Below are positions 32,294 to 44,971 of a DNA stretch of 64,000 bases, in pieces (the first letter of the stretch is position 1; every line of letters begins with the position of its first letter). A program made the translations under genes and the position numbers. The stretch spans positions 4,588,001-4,652,000 of the forward strand of contig CP136490.1 of the NCBI GenBank assembly GCA_032768795.1. Direction: 5' to 3'. The notes below the pieces were generated by a model that was not told where the DNA came from, did not search any database, and saw only the letters and a list, made by a program, of their open reading frames with translations. The stretch comes from Tremella fuciformis (lineage: Eukaryota > Basidiomycota > Tremellomycetes > Tremellales > Tremellaceae).

Positions 32294-34067
32294 ATGGACA
32301 CGTACCAGACTCCCCTCGCCTCGTCAGCCTACACGACTTGATTACAGCTGGGGCGTGGAAGCTGACATCCCAGGCGATATGCGTCCAAGGAGATGTCCAA
32401 GCTATTCTCCAATGCCGTTCGTCCTCGCTCCCCTTTGGCTCGAGGTGACAGCTGATGAGCAGACTCGGTTTGGCACTTGGAGACAGCTCTGGCTCAACCT
32501 CGCCATTGCCGAGAAAGAGCTCGGACTGCCCATCTCGGACACGGCTATCGAGCAGATGAAGGCGCACCTCGAGCTGGACGAGCACCAGATGCGCATCGCT
32601 GTGGAAGAGGAGAAGAAGCGCAGGCGTGAGTCGGAGCGCTCACCAGCGTATCACGGTGCGGCGCTGATAGCAGACGATGTCATGGCTCACGTGCACACCT
32701 TTGGCGTCGTCGCGCCCGAAGCAGCGGGCATTATCCAGTACGCTTGCCCTTAGACGAGCAGAACCAAAACTGACCGCAGCCTCGGCGCCACCTCGTGCTA
32801 CGTGACCGAGTGAGCGAGCTCACTTATTGTCGCCTGGTCGAGCTGACAGACAGCAACGCCGACCTCATCTTCCTCCGCCAAGGCCTGTCCATCCTCCTGC
32901 CCAAACTCGCCATCGTCATCTCCCGCCTGTCCGCCTTCGCAGAGAAGTACCGCGATCTGCCCGCACTGGGCTTCACGCACTTCCAGCCGGCACAACTAAC
33001 GACCGTTGGCAAGCGCGCCACGCTCTGGATCCAAGAGCTGCTTTGGGATCTACGCAACCTCGAGCGCGCTCGGGACGACTTGGGCTTCCGCGGGGTGAAG
33101 GGTACGACCGGGACGCAGGCGAGCTTCCTCGCTCTCTTCGACGGGGACCACTCCAAAGTGCGTCAAGCCATACGAATCTGATCATCGTGTGAGGTGTGCT
33201 GAGACCAGGTCGAAGCGCTCGACAAGCGTGTGACCGAGCTGTTCGGCTTCCCCTACGCCTACCCCGTCACCGGCCAGACCTACTCGCGGAAAATCGACAT
33301 TGATGTACTTGGCCCGCTGAGCAGCTTTGGCGCGTCGGTGCACAAGATCTGCACGGACATCCGGCTGCTGGCGAATCTGAAAGAGCTCGAGGAGCCATTC
33401 GAGAAGGACCAGATCGGATCGTCGGCCATGGCCTACAAGGTAAGTCATCCATTGCCAAACTGGGTAGTGCCAGAGAAGGGGCTGACCCCAGCGCAACCCC
33501 ATGCGATGCGAGCGCGCATGTTCCCTCTCCCGACACCTGATGGCAATCTACCAAAACACCCTGATGACATCTTCGGTCCAATGGCTCGAACGCACGCTCG
33601 ACGACTCCGCCAACCGCCGCGTCACGCTGCCCGAGGCGTTCCTCACTGCCGACATCCTCCTCACGACACTGCAGAACATCTCCGAGGGCCTGGTGGTGTA
33701 CCCGCGCGTCATCGCCCGGCGTATCGGCCAGGAGCTGCCGTTCATGGCAACGGAGAACATCATCATGGCCATGGTCAAGGCGGGCGGGGACCGACAAGAG
33801 TGCCACGAGAAGATCAGGGTGCTGTCGCACCAGGCGGGCGCGGTCGTCAAGGAGCAAGGCGGCGAGAACGACCTGATCGACCGCGTCAAGGCGGACGAGT
33901 ACTTCAGGCCGATCTGGGGCCAGCTGGACGAGCTCCTCGAGCCCAGCACGTTTGTCGGCCGGGCGCCCGAGCAGGTCGACGGGTTCGTGCGCGACTGGGT
34001 CACGCCCGCGCTGAGCAAGTATAAGGACGACCTCAAGGACGTCAAGACGGCCGAACTCAGTGTTTAG
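32294..34067 (+). CDS. ADE13: Adenylosuccinate lyase
   Basis: Catalyses two steps of purine synthesis: cleavage of SAICAR and of adenylosuccinate, each releasing fumarate. The ATG at 32294 opens [10 protein letters not shown], and after a short intron [14 protein letters not shown]. Family motifs include [66 protein letters not shown] and the fumarate-lyase signature [11 protein letters not shown]. It ends [11 protein letters not shown]. Six or so introns, all with typical donors. About 480 residues, normal for the family. Active as a cytosolic homotetramer. Confidence 0.96.
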
Positions 34068-34124
34068 ATCTTATCCGATTCATCTGCCAATATAACCGGT
34101 GTATGTCGTATGCATATAGACATC

Positions 34125-35800
34125 TTAGCTCTGCTCAGAGTACACCTTGACGGTCTTGTCCGCGCCGCCAGTGATCAGTCTCGTGCCGGTCTTGTCGAAC
34201 GCCGAGCAGAAAACGCCGGCCTCCGCGTCGAGCGATCCGGGTTGGGGGATATCTTTGAGATGCTGGAAAGGCAGGCCGGTTGCATAGTCCCACATGGTCA
34301 GGGTACCGTTGTCCGCTGTCCATCAACGATAACTCTTTCGATCCTGATCAAGAACTGACCTCCCGAGAACATGACACCCTCCTGGTTGACCGAGAGCGTG
34401 TTGATGATCGCCTCGTGTCCGACAAAGTTGTGAACGAATGTCCCTTCGGGGCACTTCCACTTTTTGATGTTGTTCCCGCCAGCAGAGGCGGAAGCGAACG
34501 AGTACTCGGTAGGGTGGATAGCCAACGCCCGTACCGACTTTTTGTGATGCGTCAAAGTCGTCATGCACTTGCCCGCAGCGAGATCCCATAGACTGACCAT
34601 CAGCTTACTTCGCGAAGATACAGCTGGACGGACCGAACAGTGCTGTCCATGCTGCCTGAGATAATCTGCGGGTCCGAGTCCTGGGTCTTGACGTCTGCTA
34701 CTGTGCTCTGATGGCCGGTCAAGGTGAAAATATTCGCACGTGTTCGCATGTCCCACACGCGTACGGCGGCATCACGTCCACCAGTGCAGAGGATATCCAA
34801 GGTGGGGTGCACCCTTTTCGTCAACTCGACTCACTTCAGAAATGGATTAGACGAACGACAAGGTGTAGACGCCGGAGAAGTGGCCGTGATAATGGCGAAT
34901 GACCTTGTTCACCTCTAGATCCCAGCACTTGACCATCTGCAGGATGAGCTAGTCCTGTCCGTCGGTTCGGTAGCTCACCTTGTCCTCCGCACACGAGAAC
35001 AGATATGGGTGCCGATCGGACACTGCCAAGCCCCGAATAGTCGAAATATGACCAGTCAGAGAGAGCTTGAGTTCGCCAGATGCCAAGTCCCAGATTTTGA
35101 TCACTCGATCGCCCGCACCCGTCGCAAACCACTGATTTCCGGGATCCACAGTGATCGCCCGTACCCAGCCCATGTGACCAGAAACGACCCGAGTGAGTTT
35201 CCCTGGACGTCAGTGGAATCTCTCAGATGCAAGCCGATACGCACATTGCGGGTGGTATTCTGGCTTGACCTCCCTTGCCTCTTTCTTCCGCATGAGCGCC
35301 TGGGATAATCGCGATGCGGCCTGCCCTCCCTCGGCGGCGAATCCTTGCTGGTGCCGATACTTGACAAGACTCCGAGGCACAGCCTCTGCCGCGGATGTTC
35401 CATTTCTATAAACTCAGCTATGAAGGCCGACAACGGCATGGAAGCTGACGTAGAAGCTGAAGGTGCCTCTGGGCCTCCTATCAATTTGACACCTGGTCCT
35501 GCGCCTCCCACTGTCGGCCCGCCGTTTCCCTGAGCAGGCCGTTTCGGGCCTGCTGGACCTGCTTGCTGGCTCTGCAGTACTGGCGGCAGTGTCTGGACGT
35601 CCTTGTACTCTGCCGCAAGCTTAGTGGCGAGCTTGATCTTGTGAGCGCGAGCGAGTCCATCGTCCACCGAGGGTATGTCGGCCGTGTAGATCGCTCGTGT
35701 CCGCTTGACAGACCGCTTGACCAGGTCGGCCAGTGGAGGTAGAGTCGAGGGCGTCGATGGGCCCGCTTCTGCCGGGGGAGCCGCTACTGCTGCTGACATG
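34125..35800 (-). CDS. PRP46: Prp46/PLRG1-type WD40 splicing factor
   Basis: A component of the Prp19-associated (NTC) complex in the activated spliceosome, nuclear. The N terminus ([18 protein letters not shown], then [14 protein letters not shown]) is followed by a seven-bladed WD40 propeller: [100 protein letters not shown] and two more, ending [28 protein letters not shown] is typical of PLRG1/Prp46. Several short introns interrupt the repeats. Confidence 0.94.
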
Positions 35801-36432
35801 TCTAGAGATTGGTAGGTGAGTGAATACACTGTGTTACGAGCTATCCATCCTGCATCGTAGGGGGGAATATCCGACTACCTGTATCTTTTTCCAATTTATC
35901 CCGGCATTCACCGATCAGCCATGGTGATGGCAGATGATAGTTGGTGTCTTTCAACACGATCAATGCACGCCACCCTCCGTTCAAACGATCAAGGCATAGA
36001 GACGCCATCACAACCCCAGCCCTCGCCGCCATGACTGCCTTTGTCGCGACGCTCGCTTTGGGCTGACGGCCAGCGCAGCTGACGCCCTGAATGCCTGACG
36101 TCCCAGGGCAGCTAGCCCCGCTCCAGAAATGAGAATGCTGACCAATCGTTCCCCCGTGTCGACATGTCGGCGCGCGAGGGCCAAAGAAGCAAGAAGACAT
36201 ACGCAACGATCCGATCGTCTTGACGACAGCCGGAGTTGAGAGATGAGGGCCGGCGCTAGGCTGATCAATCAATCCCATCTCCATCCATCACCGTCCTCAT
36301 CCATGAGTGCACACGGCTAGTCGCCGCTGATACCGATGCGCGTCTCCGTCTCCATGGATACTTAAGCCGTACCCAGAGGCCGGTCCCCTCTTATCTCGCT
36401 TGACCATCTAGCTTCTGACTGCCGGATCAGCC
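35801..36432. promoter_or_regulatory. Divergent promoter region PRP46 / SDR
   Basis: 632 bp between PRP46 (-) and the SDR gene (+). Minus-strand ORFs here (up to 147 codons) show no domain and are read-through of promoter sequence. A TACTTAAG stretch at about 36359 lies 70 bp before the SDR start and could be TATA-like. Confidence 0.4.
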
Positions 36433-37582
36433 ATGTCGTTCAAGGATTTTGAAAATGCCAACCTCTTCTCGGTCAAGGGCAAAGTCGCCATCGTCACCGG
36501 CGGCGGGACCGGGATCGGCAAGGGTATGGCCGTCGCCCTCGCACTGAACGGCGCCAGAGTCATCATCACTGGCCGCAGATTCGAGGTCATCGAGGCTACC
36601 GCGCTCGAGATCAATGCCGCATGTTCCGCCAACGGGCAGGGAGGGGAGGTGATCGCTATCCAGGGGGACGTGGCGACCAAGGCGGGTGTCGAGAAGCTCT
36701 ACGATGCCGTGTCGAAGGTCGTGGATAAGGTAAACCTACTTCTGCCCCATTATGCAGACAAGCTAAGCGCAGGTGGACCTGCTTGTCAACAATGCTGGCT
36801 TTTCGTCCAACTGGAAAGTCGACGGCGACTTGGTATGTTTCACACACAGTGACGTTGCTACAGTTTTCACAGCAGGACGACCCCGCCCAGGCGCCAGCCA
36901 AGCTGTGGTCCATCGAAGAGTACATCCTCATCTCCATGTAGGAACGTGAGGCGGGGCCTGACTCTCAGTATCGACTTTGCCAATATGACCGCCGTGCACG
37001 TCAGCGGGCCCTACTTCATGGGCGTCAAGTTCATCCCGCTCTTTCAGAAATCCACCGATCCAGTCATAGTCAACATCACCTCGCTCGGCGCATTCTTCCT
37101 CAACAAGTGAGTCTAGCCTCCCGGCGCAGCAGCGAGACTTTGGGGTGCTAACAATACAGAGAAGTGCTCGAATACTCGTACGCCCAGTCCAAAGCGGCCG
37201 GTGAGGCCTTCAGAACGGGAGGCAGCCCGAATGCGATCTGATGTGCAGAGCAACACCTCACGAGGCTCATGGCTGTCGCCCTGGGCCCCTTTAAGATCCG
37301 CGTCAACGCCGTCGTGCCCGGACTCTTCCCTACGCAGCTCACGACCGGCCTCAAAGACGACTCGGGCGAGTTCTGGCCGCCCCAGCAGAAAGCCATCAAG
37401 ACGGAGATCCCGCTGAGGCGAGCCGGGACTTGGGCTGAGATCGCCGGACCGGTCATGATGATGACCACGCCTGCGGGGGCCTACCTCAACGGTGCCAGCT
37501 TGACTGTCGATGGCGGCTGGAGCATGGTGAGGTCCGCCCTCCGGGTCGATAAGCCTTGCTGACTTGTCGCTAGTACGCTTAG
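36433..37582 (+). CDS. Short-chain dehydrogenase/reductase
   Basis: An NAD(P)-dependent oxidoreductase of about 300 residues. The Rossmann glycine motif TGGGTGIGKGMA follows GKVAIV. NNAGFSSNWKVDGD carries the conserved Asn, VNITSLGAFF the catalytic Ser and YSYAQSKAAGE the catalytic YxxxK. VNAVVPGLFPTQLT and NGASLTVDGGWSM close the fold. About five introns; the final one (37527-37573) leads to a two-codon last exon ending at 37582. ITGRR after strand beta-2 favours NADP. It resembles RhlG-like reductases, but the substrate is unknown. Confidence 0.85.
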
Positions 37583-37687
37583 GGAATCACCGCCTAATGA
37601 ATGAGGGTGCTGCGGCCACAACGCCCGAGTTGGAAAACATTGTAAGGAAAGTGAACAACAGCATGCCATGCATGAATCGACTCATCT

Positions 37688-40600
37688 TCACACGTCGGCC
37701 TTGGCGCGCTGCGCCTCCCACCAGTCCGCAAACTTGTTCGCCTCGTCCGTCACATAGCCCGGACCATTGAACATTCTCGCGTTGTCCAACATGAGCTCGA
37801 TATCCGTATTGACATCGTCAACCGAGCTATATTGCCCCTTGTCTAGCTTGGACTTGATGAGCGACAAGTCTCGCGCATCCTCCTGGGGGATGATCTCGAA
37901 ATATTGAGGAATATTTAGGGCAACGGGATCGACTTCACATCAGCTGCGTCGCCTTGATATGCCCTTGACTCACCCGGCTCGCGAAACAAGAAGCCAACGG
38001 CTTCCTTGAGGCTCCGGCTGAGGATCCCCGAAACTATCTTTCTTTCCTCCGGCGTCATCTTTGGACTGACAGCCTTTGGCCATTCTTGCCAGAAGACCTT
38101 CTCAAGGGAGTCCGCACAAGCTGTGATGGGGCCGGGAGGGTTGAAAGCCCAGCAGTTACTGACCACTAGCTCCACATCATGAGCGAATGCGCCCATTGTT
38201 GAATATCGCTTAAGCTCCATCTTCTTCCCGATGGTGCCGAGATCCATTGGCTCCTTAATCTCATCCAAGTAGGTGGGACAGCCATCGGCAACTGGATCGA
38301 CAGGACGCAGGAAAATGCCCGCTCCCGGCAGCTTCCTGAGCGTGGCAAGAACGACTTTGGCTCGTCGCGTCCGGAACGGCATAGGGTTGCTTCCCGTCGG
38401 TGGCAAATTCTGTGGCGGCTTTGCGCGAGTCAGACTGTACTGAAGAGGCTCCAATGCTGGAGGCGGTGGGGTGAATGTGACGTTGGGAACGACAGGTGCC
38501 GCGGGGATTGGTGGCGTCCGACCGCTACTTGCTGTGCTGGGCGAGCTTTTTGCGACAACCTTCTCAGGAGACAGTCTTGACACCACTTTCGGCTTCTTCG
38601 CTTTCGGCTCATCGGCCTTTGGCATTGCCCAGAAGGTCGGTTTCTTCGGATGCGATTGGGCCGCGCCGATGGCATCCACCTCTTCACCCAGCAGATCATC
38701 GACCTCATTTGAGAGTGAATTCGCTCGCGCCTTTGCGCTGGAGGTGCTGGCAGAAGGCTTCTCGATTTTGATCGGAGGACTCTCTGCAAAAGACGCTCGC
38801 TTCTTTGGTGGCACAGGAGGAGGGGCCATTGGCGGGACGATTGGAGTCTTTGGCACGTCGGCTGGTCTAGACGGAGCAATCGTAAATTTGATCGGATTCG
38901 GTCGAGCTGGTGCAGGAGGCGTGGCCGCTGGTTCGATGAAGCGGGAAGGCAGTGGCAGAGGAGCAGACGGGCCAGCGGTAGCCTTGCTGGCGGCAGATAG
39001 GGTAGCTTCGGTCTTCGACCACACTGAGGAGCTCAGCAAACACTACGCTTCCGCCTCCATGAACTTACATTTCTCGAAATAGCTCTCGAAATCAGCTCCA
39101 ACTCTCCCAATCTGACTGTCGCGCCCATTAAATGTATAGCAATTGGTGACAATCAGTCGAACATCGTCGACGAACTCCTGGCGACTAGAGTAATGCCCAT
39201 TGTCGATCCTTGCGCCGATCGTCTGCAAATCCATCGGATGTTTGATGATGACAGGATAGCTGTGTGGTCAGAAGTGAACAGGCTGATGCAGGACACTTGC
39301 TCTGGAGCATTGTCTCGGATTGGATCGACTGGCTGACGGAAAAGATAGCTTGACCTGTGGGCAAGCTAGGTGTCAGCACCGGCGGAATCATTGCGAAAGA
39401 CCACTTACAAGCTTCTGCAGAGCATTTTGGATTGCCTTGAGATCAACATCCGGCAGGCCTGCTCGCTGAGACTTCTGGACAGGCTTGTCCTTCTTCTTTT
39501 TCGGCGGCTGTATAGGAGGCGCGGGAATCGGCACGACAGCTCTTGAGAAGTAATCTGAGCTCAGTCAACAACTTATGGGCAAAAGGCGGGACAATAACGG
39601 ACCTTCCGCTTTGGGTTCCTGCGTTTGGCCACCAAGGCTCAGGCGGATTCGAGGCGTGCTAACTGCAGGAGTCTCCACAATCGGAGTATGTATGACTAGC
39701 GTCGGGCCTGGCGGGCGCTCCTTGACGCTTGTGGCAATGACCTCCGATAGCTTGAGTAGGGCGAACCGCATGTTCTGATCAAGACTGGCGAAATCGCCCC
39801 TGCGGGTCAGTCATCGAAAGAAAACATGTTGAGAGCAGAGACCACTTACACCAGTACCTCCCGTATCCTGCCCTTGATGTCGTCCCGGGATGCATATTCG
39901 TTGCGGATAGCCTCAACCAGCGATTTGTCCGCTTTATCGTTACTCTGTTCTCTGACATGATCACCGTTCATCTCGATGATTCCCGCTTGAAAGTCGCCTC
40001 GAGGTTTGATGTCGCCGAGAGCGAGCGACATGACAATGGACTCGGATAGGCTGCGGGCCACATGCCGCCGTACTGTCAAAGACGGATCCGTTCGAATGAC
40101 TTTGATGAGATAGTCAAAGACAGCTACGCTTCGACCAGGGGGTTTACACAGAAGTAGGCAGTCGAATGCAGCTAGTCGCACACCTTCGTAATTTCCCTCT
40201 CTGAACCGTTAGGACATTTGACGGGAAGATCGTGAACTGACCTCGTGTAACTGAGAAATGTCCGCGAATCGTTGAACCGCCTGCCTCCAAGAACGAGTTT
40301 GGCATGTGTCTAAACGTCAGCTGCAGCTTCCGCTTGGATCTTCAGCCCACCAGCAATCCCGCCACGGTGACTGAGTTATGGAAACTCGGCACGAGTCGAT
40401 CCATGGTCACCGCTCGGTCGAGCGCTTGAATGGCCTCCTCGAACATAGCCCGATCAGTCTCGTCTGGCTGCCAGGAAGGCAGACTAAACGCATTCCCGAT
40501 GGCACCCAGTATCGTGGCTTTGTACATTGAGTCATCGAACTGCGGTCAGCTGCAGTGTCACGATAAGGAAATTGGAACGAACCTGGTTGGAGGTGTTATC

Positions 40601-43301
40601 ATTGAATTTGAATATGTCCAGCAATAGCCTTCTGACGTCTTTCCAGGTGTTTCGCGTCCCAGGGTCGCGAAGATCGGCCATCCCTCCAACAATAGCCTGC
40701 GGGTCAGAGACGTCACTGGCGTTGTCCAACTCACCTTTTGGACCATGTACTCAGCAAGGGAGCTGAAGTCATTAGGCTTCGGCGAAGGGTTGTCGGCAGT
40801 TTGCTCCACGCAGAAGAGCGTTTGATAGAGTTTGACAAGCAAGAAATGCCCAATATAATCGCAGTCCGCCGTATTGAACTGAGATCAGCTTTTTCCGAGT
40901 TCATGAAAAGGATGCTCACTCTGAAGAGCTCTTTGGCTGCCTCCATTCTCACGCGGTAAAAGTAGTTCTTGACCAACACGGTTCTAGCAAGCTCGTTCGC
41001 AACGACGGGAGACGGGTAGTTGACCATATGCTGTATCGCCTGGATCTGTGCGACCACATCCCGGTCTCCTTGCAGCTGGGAGATCCAATACCACGGCTTC
41101 TCGGAGAAGTCGAATGAAGCGATCCACTCGCACTCTGGGTCGATCCGAATCCACTCGTACCCGCCACCCTCGCCCATCATCGCCTCGACCTCGTCGTCCG
41201 TCCACTCGGACACTCTCCATCGCTCGCGCTCCGTCTCGTCGTCCCAAGGAGGATAAGCAAACACCTCGGCCCGGTCTACATCCCTCAGATGAGCTTCGTC
41301 CGCATCGGGCTCAGCGCTGTCTGCCGCCAGATCTTCTCGAAGATTCCGAAATCGAGCGGCGATATGACCAGATCGTCGTGTCCGCTTATATTTAGTGTTG
41401 AAAGGCAGGTTGAATGTCTTTGAAGCCGTCTTGATGTCGACGAGATGTTCAAACGGTGCGCCGTCCGCCTCATGGATTCTGACGGCAAGGCTGCCATCGA
41501 AGAGCTGGACCGCCCGCTTCTCGAGTTTGCGCGTCGACGTAGCCGCAGAGTGTATCTGATTGACGGTGAGTTCCACGAGGAATTTCTTGCGTATGAAGTT
41601 GGTTCGCAGGGTGAAGTGAGGGCAGCCACTCCCATAGACCCATTGGTCCTGAAATAGCTGCAGATCAATGCCGGCCACCTTCCGGCATGTGCGGAAGAAG
41701 AGCGATGTCGAAAGCATATTGCCTGGCAGATCATCGGAGAAAGCATTGAGGAAGATCCGAGGTATAACACGTGTCAAGCCAACAGAAGTGCCGGCCTTGA
41801 CCAGGTTGCGGTCCAAGATGTGCAAGACCAAAGGGGCTTTGAGGTTGATGAAAGAGATGTCGTATAGCTCGAGGGCTCCCGGGACGCAAAGCGGCCAGTA
41901 GTCTCCCTGATCAAGCTTGGCGCATTTGTCAATGTCCTTTTTCAGACGATATCGATACTCGTTGTTTCCGAGCAAATGACGCAAAAACAAACCTCGTAGG
42001 TACAGGGCCAACCCGTTGATGAGCCAGGTATCCGATAGAGTCTTGGGGATAATGTTGATGCCGACCCACTGCTGTATGAGGGCTAGTGACAAGACCTCCC
42101 GAGTCGTGATGGCCTGGTCGATCACCTCAGGCGGGTAGAGCAAGTCCGACGATGCTATCGCTATGGTCGCTGCTGTGCTGCACTCCGAGCGAGCGCCATT
42201 GACGAAGACGAGCTTGAAGTCCGACAGCGGATATGTTCCGAACTCGGAGGTGTAGAACGTCATTGCCCGTGACATGAAGTCAGTGGAATTGAGCATGAGT
42301 TCCGTATCTCCGGGTAAGCAGAAACCGAGGATGGGTCGTTGGCCTGTCACGATGGTCTCAACTTCGAAAGGACCTGCGGCGAATGATATCTGCTGAACAG
42401 AGCAAGGGTTGGTCTGCAGGTAATGGAAAATAGTCTTGTGCGGATTGTTCGGATGTGTCACCTGCTCGTGAGCCCGTCATCTCGGATCATTCTACCCGCT
42501 TTACCTGCTCTTGCAATTCGCCGCTGCTGACGACCATGACAGGTACGTCTTCTCCCCCTTCTAGGAAAGACGGGACGATGAACTCGAACTCCCATGTGGA
42601 TCTCTCCCAAAGATTGTCAACACATGGCGTCCAGATCCGCGCCGCATCGTATGTAGTTGGTGAGAGAAACATGTGCGGTACCTAGATTGAGCTTCTTGAG
42701 CAGTCGACCACATTGACTCTCACATTCTCGCGCTCAAAAACGATGCCCTCGGTGATCTTCCCACCCAAGGTCAGGCTATAGTCCACCCGAATGTCGATAG
42801 GCGCCAATTCCTGATGTGTCTCCGTTTGCAAAATGCGAATCCACCCTCCCGTACAGGATATCGCCAGCTCTCCTTGATCCGCTTCTCCAGTTGATGCCCA
42901 TGTCTTCCGCTTGATCTCGGGATGCGATGTTATATCCACCGGTGGTTCTCGGACGGGCAAGGGTTGAAACGTATCACACAGAGCGTACGTCGCGGTCGTG
43001 GGCAACAACGGGTCCTTGTCCGTCGGCGAGGAAAGCGTGACGGCCGAGACGTCGAGGAGAGGCGATGCATTGAGATATATAGTCCTTAAAGCGACATTCG
43101 TGGGGCGGATGGTCAGATACGCCGTGCCCTACGGGTCAGCCAGAAGGTGATACGTCGGTGAGCAGCTGACTCGAAGGACACCCGAGAAGTCAATGTCCAG
43201 TACGACCTTTTGGTGAATCCTGGCGGATCAGTCCCGTTCTTCGAATGTGAGGGAGCTCACAGATGGAACCCCCGGTTCGGGGCGAACGGCTCCTCTGACA
43301 T
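37688..43301 (-). CDS. TAF2: TAF2 subunit of TFIID with three C-terminal bromodomains
   Basis: The TFIID subunit that contacts core promoter DNA. The N terminus (MSEEPFAPNRGFH, HQKVVLDIDFSGVLRGTAYL) and long body match the M1-aminopeptidase-like fold. The zinc-binding HExxH is lost (LSLALIQQWVGINIIPKTLS), as in TAF2 proteins, so there is no peptidase activity. C-terminal to a Pro/Lys-rich region come three bromodomain-like modules: YPVIIKHPMDLQTIGARI...NCYTFNG, YLDEIKEPMDLGTIGKKM...NCWAFNP, and a divergent FREPVDPVALNIPQYFEIIP...NARMFNG. Each keeps the Asn that binds acetyl-lysine. More than a dozen introns; one (donor near 39300) is GC-AG. It is one continuous gene because the exons link in frame. 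Human and budding-yeast TAF2 lack bromodomains. Confidence 0.88.
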
Positions 43302-43505
43302 GACGCGGAACCCGTTCGCCCTTGCGGAAGAAGCAATGTGAAGAGGTCAATTGCTGATCCGGACATGCTTCGCGGTGGCCAATCTAGCGGTGATCGCCGA
43401 CAGATCCGTCACTATCAGTGATCAGTGATCACTGGCATTTGGGCATCGCGGGCAAAGCTCGCAACGTTCTCTCTGTGTATACATGCATGCTAGTATCACA
43501 ATGAC

Positions 43506-44786
43506 CTATATAAAGTCGGCTGCTGCTTTCCGCTTGATGCCCGCTGCAATCGCATCACCGTCTGGGGACGGAGATGTGTAGCGATATCTGCCCTGCAAGG
43601 CTCTCTTCTCGGCCTGCTCATGAGCTTCTCGACTAGTGAGCATGCACAGCAACTCACCGGCGATGCCTCGGCATCTGGCCACATGACACCGTCTTTGGGA
43701 GGCTGTACTTTTGCTTCACCTGTGATAGCTGCGGGAGCGGGCGAAATACCGAGCGAGGGTTTGCTTTCGGCGACGAATGAGGGTGGTGGCCGTATAGGTG
43801 GGGCTGGCGAAGGGGAGGCAAAGCCGCCGACTCCGGGCGGGGTCGCACCTGGAGGGAAGGGCGAGGCTGAGGGGTCGAAACCCGGCGGTCTAGTGGCGGG
43901 GAAGGGCGGCATGAAGCCCGGAGGACTGTTTGTCAGACCGTGATCCATCATTTCAGCTATGGCTCACGGAGGAAAGCCAGGCATGCCTTGTACAGGCAAT
44001 GTAGGTGGGGGCATTCCGGGTGGTAATCTGATAGTCAGCTAACACAGGCGAGTAACACGTGTCAGCTCACGACATCGGGAAGGGAATCGGTGCCCCGTTG
44101 GGCGGCATGGACATCGGCGCTACGCCAGGTGGGAGAGCTCCAGGACCGCCTTTCTTGTTTCGCGATGCCATGAGGATCTTGTGTTGCGCCAGAGCAGCCA
44201 TCAAGTCGGCTTCCGGAATGACATTGTACGATATTCGAGGTCGTTTCGCCGCAGCTGCAGCTGCCAAGGCGGCGGTACCGAACTCTGCTTCCTTCCTCGC
44301 TTTCCATTCTGCCTGCGCATTTCCTGGCACACCCTCCATCCCAAAGATCTCAATGTCATAGCCATCTCTCCCTGGAAGTGTGTTGGTCAGGCTAGCCTGT
44401 TAGCTCGATGACGGATGCGGTAGAGAGCTAACGGTTCTGGCTCGCACTTGTGCACCTGTTGCGAGTGGACCATGAGACCACCGGCGGTGTTGAGCTTTCG
44501 TGGACACAGGGTACATTTGAAGTGCTTCGACTTTTGATGTTGCAGCAAAACTGCCTGTCAGCCCTTGGCCATGATATCCTCTCGACCGTGACTGCACTCC
44601 AACTTCATGTCCCATCCGTGACTGCACTCCGACTTCAGATGAATCAGCCGAGACATACCTTTCTCATCTTCAAACTCTCGCTCGCAGTACCAGCACCACG
44701 GCTTGAGCACCTGCGTGTCATTAGGACGCTACAGCTCAGGCTTGACAGCTACTCACAAATACTTGGGTACGCTTCTTCTTGCCCAT
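43506..44786 (-). CDS. BuGZ/ZNF207-like C2H2 zinc-finger protein
   Basis: It starts MGKKKRTQVF, then WCWYCEREFEDEKVLLQHQK and KHFKCTLCPRKLNTAGGLMV, with the HSQQVHKCEPEP segment following. This tandem finger arrangement and the DGYDIEIFGMEGVPG block match ZNF207/BuGZ, which in animals stabilises Bub3, promotes spindle assembly and takes part in splicing. The rest is Pro/Gly/Met-rich (LPPGMPPPTLPVQGMPGFPP), as in BuGZ. The final exon ends YTSPSPDGDAIAAGIKRKAA then ADFI, with stop at 43506. No clear Bub3-binding GLEBS motif could be read. About five introns. Confidence 0.83.
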
Positions 44787-44971
44787 TCTGTTGGCTGTTC
44801 TCGTCCGTCAAGGTGTCGTTCACCTCGAATTCTGTAGCCATTACAGACCGGTCAAGTGCCGGGGAAATATATATGGGAGACATTTTCCCTATTTTCTCCC
44901 GAAATGTCGAGGACCGGTGAGCATCGAGCCTCGGATGGCGTCGAACAACGTCTTTGAGCTCGACCAGTAAC
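44787..44971. promoter_or_regulatory. Compact bidirectional promoter
   Basis: Only 185 bp separate the BuGZ-like (-) and mitochondrial uL6 (+) start codons, so the two transcripts must share a promoter. An AATATATATGG stretch at about 44866-44876 is the one TATA-like element. Confidence 0.55.
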
